DNA of 6,773 nt, taken from assembly GCA_031275035.1 (NCBI GenBank), contig JAISPH010000198.1, positions 1 through 6,773 on the forward strand. Direction: 5' to 3'. Made by a program: the position numbers and the translations under genes. This document shows, piece after piece, positions 5,102-6,773 of this stretch (the first letter of the stretch is position 1; each line of letters opens with the position of its first letter). The stretch comes from Treponema sp. GTDB lineage: Bacteria; Spirochaetota; Spirochaetia; Treponematales; Breznakiellaceae. A model generated the notes under the pieces. The model saw only the letters and a list, made by a program, of their open reading frames with translations. It did not search any database and was not told the origin of the DNA.

Positions 5102-6434
5102 CTTCGGCCTCCTTGATCAGGGTATTATAAAGGGACGTTCCGAAATTGCCGGAACGGAACCGGGGGGAGGCGATGATCCGCTGCTGTTCCGCCTTGTTGG
5201 TTTCTATCCCCTCGATGACAAGCTCCTCCAGGGCCCGCTGCATCCGGGTCAGGGCCCGGAGACGGTCCGGCCCGTGGACGATCAGCTTTGCCGCCATGGA
5301 ATCGTAGTAGGGCGGGATAGTACATCCCGCGTAGAGGCAGGAATCGAAACGGACCCCCGGCCCGCCGGGAACCTCAAGCCGGGTAATTCTGCCGGGGGTA
5401 AGGGCGTTGATCCGGCATTCCAGCGCCCACCCGGAAAGCTGCGCCTCCCCGGAATCAGGCTCTATACATCCCCGGCCCGCGGCAAGGATCTGCTGGCGGA
5501 CAATATCTACGCCGGTGATAAATTCGCTTACCGGATGTTCCACCTGAAGCCGGGCGTTCACTTCCATAAAATAGAAGTTTTCCCCCTCCACCAGGAATTC
5601 TATGGTCCCCGCCCCCTGGTACTTTAGTTCCCGGAACAGCCTTACCGCCCCCCGGGTCATACGTTCCCGCATGGCGCCGGTTACCCCCGGAGAAGGGCTT
5701 TCCTCAATAAGCTTCTGATGATTTTTCTGCACCGAACAGTCCCGCTCTCCCAAGACCGCCACCTTACCGCCGCCGGCGAGGATCTGCAGTTCCACATGCC
5801 GGGGGTTTTCCAGATACCGTTCAATGAAGACCCGGCGGTCGGCGAAGTTTGCCTCCGCTTCGGCCCCTGCGATGGAAAGGTTTTCGGCCAGGTTTTTTTT
5901 CTCCCGGACGATCCGCATCCCCTTGCCGCCGCCACCCGCCGCGGCCTTGATGATCACCGGAAAGCCGATTGCCTCCGCCAGTTCCGCGGCGGCGGCGGGA
6001 TCGGACACCGCCTCTTCGGTGCCGGGGGTTACGGGGAGGCCGAAGCGTTTTGCCGTTTCCCTGGCTATGACCTTGTCTCCCAGAAGTTTTATCACCTCCG
6101 GGTCCGGGCCGATAAAGATAAGCCCCTTTTCCCGGACCAGCCGGGCAAATTCGGCGTTCTCCGAGAGAAAGCCCACTCCGGGATGAATGGCGTCGCAGTC
6201 CGTATGGGCCGCCGCATGGATGAGGCTGCTCCGGTTAAGGTAGCTTAGGGAAGCCGGGGGCGGGCCTATGCAGACCGCCTGATCCGCAAGCCGCACATGG
6301 AGGCTGTCCTTATCGGCGGTAGAGTACACCGCCACGGTTTTAATCCCCATTTCCCGGCAGCTTCGGATGATCCGTACCGCAATTTCTCCCCGGTTGGCGA
6401 TGAGGAGGCGGCGAATGGCGGTTCGTTCGATCAA
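5091..6434 (-). CDS. accC: Acetyl-CoA carboxylase biotin carboxylase subunit
   Basis: AccC uses ATP and bicarbonate to carboxylate the biotin on AccB. The 447 residues (E. coli 449) show the N-terminal LLIANRGEIAVRIIRSCREMG (10-30), HPGVGFLSEN (84-93; Val where Tyr or Phe is common), the ATP-grasp lysine of GDK (121), the Gly-rich loop KAAAGGGGKGM (163-173), ERDCSVQKNHQKLIEE (230-245), and the catalytic MEVNARLQVEH (290-300) with E291, N293, R295 and E299. ECRINA (339-344) contains the biotin/bicarbonate-contacting arginine R341. Directly after it, where most AccC proteins read EDPxxxFxPSPG, this protein has LTPG, so about seven residues are missing. The rest (PGGPGVRFDS, PPYYDSM) is normal. 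The start is TTG at 6434-6432, with AGGAG 6 nt upstream. It overlaps accD by 11 bp. Confidence 0.95.
   Translation of the reverse strand: MIERTAIRRLLIANRGEIAVRIIRSCREMGIKTVAVYSTADKDSLHVRLADQAVCIGPPPASLSYLNRSSLIHAAAHTDCDAIHPGVGFLSENAEFARLVREKGLIFIGPDPEVIKLLGDKVIARETAKRFGLPVTPGTEEAVSDPAAAAELAEAIGFPVIIKAAAGGGGKGMRIVREKKNLAENLSIAGAEAEANFADRRVFIERYLENPRHVELQILAGGGKVAVLGERDCSVQKNHQKLIEESPSPGVTGAMRERMTRGAVRLFRELKYQGAGTIEFLVEGENFYFMEVNARLQVEHPVSEFITGVDIVRQQILAAGRGCIEPDSGEAQLSGWALECRINALTPGRITRLEVPGGPGVRFDSCLYAGCTIPPYYDSMAAKLIVHGPDRLRALTRMQRALEELVIEGIETNKAEQQRIIASPRFRSGNFGTSLYNTLIKEAEDAL
5108..5114 (-). promoter_or_regulatory. Ribosome binding site of accD
   Basis: The minus strand reads AAGGAGG, 6 nt before the ATG at 5101, inside the end of accC. 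It argues that the Ala/Lys-rich N-terminal extension of AccD is translated and is not an artefact of choosing too early a start. Confidence 0.75.
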
Positions 6435-6440
6435 GCTGCG

Positions 6441-6445
6441 CTCCT
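6441..6445 (-). promoter_or_regulatory. Ribosome binding site of accC
   Basis: AGGAG on the minus strand overlaps the TAG stop of accB (TAGGAG) and lies 6 nt before a TTG codon. With no ATG or GTG better placed, it decides the TTG start of accC. Confidence 0.7.
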
Positions 6446-6773
6446 AAAGCCGTTTAACTTCAAAGAGGGCCTGATCGTATTCGACCAGGTCCCCGGTTCC
6501 CGCCAGGACGCTGAGAATCTCGCAGTCGAATTCCGCCTCCAGATGATTCATCATTTTCATGGCCTCAAGGATACAGAGGCTGTCCCCGGCCTTTACTTTG
6601 GAACCGGGCCGCACAAAGGGCGGCGTGTCGGGGCCGGGGGCCGCGTAGAAGGTGGCCACGATGGGGCTGGTGATGGTTTCGCCTTCGGCGCCGGCCCCCC
6701 CGGCGTTTCCCGGAAGCCCCAGATGTACCGGCGCGTCGGCGGCCGGTCCGGCGGCGGCGGAAACGGCGGCCCC
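6444..6773 (-). CDS. accB: Biotin carboxyl carrier protein of acetyl-CoA carboxylase (partial)
   Basis: The frame is open from the right window edge to the TAG at 6446-6444, giving 109 C-terminal residues; the N-terminus is outside the window. AccB carries the biotin that shuttles the carboxyl group between AccC and the AccA/AccD transferase. The first third is an Ala/Gly/Pro-rich flexible linker. The biotinyl domain follows: TSPIVATFYAAPGPDTPPFV, then KVKAGDSLCILEAMKMMN, with the biotin-accepting lysine of EAMKM encoded at 6557-6555, and a last strand ending ALFEVKRL. ATFYAAPGP matches the GTFYRSPSP-type 'thumb' region of the E. coli-like BCCP class. It ends 9 bp before accC and is upstream of it in the same transcript, so accB is probably the first of these four genes. 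The operon promoter must lie to the right of the window. Confidence 0.96.
   Translation of the reverse strand, partial: GAAVSAAAGPAADAPVHLGLPGNAGGAGAEGETITSPIVATFYAAPGPDTPPFVRPGSKVKAGDSLCILEAMKMMNHLEAEFDCEILSVLAGTGDLVEYDQALFEVKRL

Noticed and set aside
4049..5116. Long plus-strand open frame (355 codons) opposite accD
   Set aside because: It is antisense to the conserved accD gene and rich in Gly, His and Pro; a mirror of the coding strand codon bias.
5718..6248. Plus-strand frame opposite accC
   Set aside because: The minus strand encodes an unmistakable biotin carboxylase across the same bases.

Overview
The window is a gene-dense, high-GC bacterial segment (roughly 60% G+C by eye). Strong Shine-Dalgarno sites, a secreted beta-helix protein and the accBCDA gene order fit a Gram-negative-like anaerobe. 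A spirochaete of the treponeme type is my tentative guess, but nothing here proves the lineage. I see no mobile element, CRISPR array, tRNA or rRNA.

Left edge (1-394): the first 23 codons of a leftward gene, read from a clear GGAGG site, then a 324-bp divergent intergenic region. That region holds two good sigma-70-type promoters: TTGACA-N17-TATTCT leftward (149-121) and TTGAAA-N17-TATGAT rightward (307-335). It also holds several short inverted and direct repeats that could be operators.

Rightward cluster (395-3204): a PRPP-binding phosphoribosyltransferase probably involved in purine salvage, an exported protein with a right-handed beta-helix region, and ribonuclease HII (rnhB). The spacing is 12 bp and then a 4-bp ATGA overlap, so one transcript from the promoter at 307-335 is likely. 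The three products have no obvious shared pathway.

Convergent leftward cluster (6773-3249): accB (cut by the window edge), accC, accD and accA. Together these encode a complete four-subunit acetyl-CoA carboxylase, which makes malonyl-CoA for fatty acid synthesis. Biotin carboxylase AccC carboxylates the biotin on AccB, and the AccA/AccD transferase moves the carboxyl group to acetyl-CoA. The genes are 9 bp apart or overlapping, each with a good SD inside the preceding gene or at its stop. Start codons are TTG (accC), ATG (accD) and GTG (accA). The operon promoter lies beyond the right edge.

No clearly novel system is present. The points most worth a second look are: AccC lacks about seven residues of a normally conserved loop right after its ECRINA motif; AccD has an N-terminal extension built on a 15-bp tandem repeat (AAAAK twice); similar five-codon repeats occur in the beta-helix gene; a G7 tract lies just before the GTG start of that gene; and palindromes of the ACCGG/CCGGT type flank the rightward promoter.
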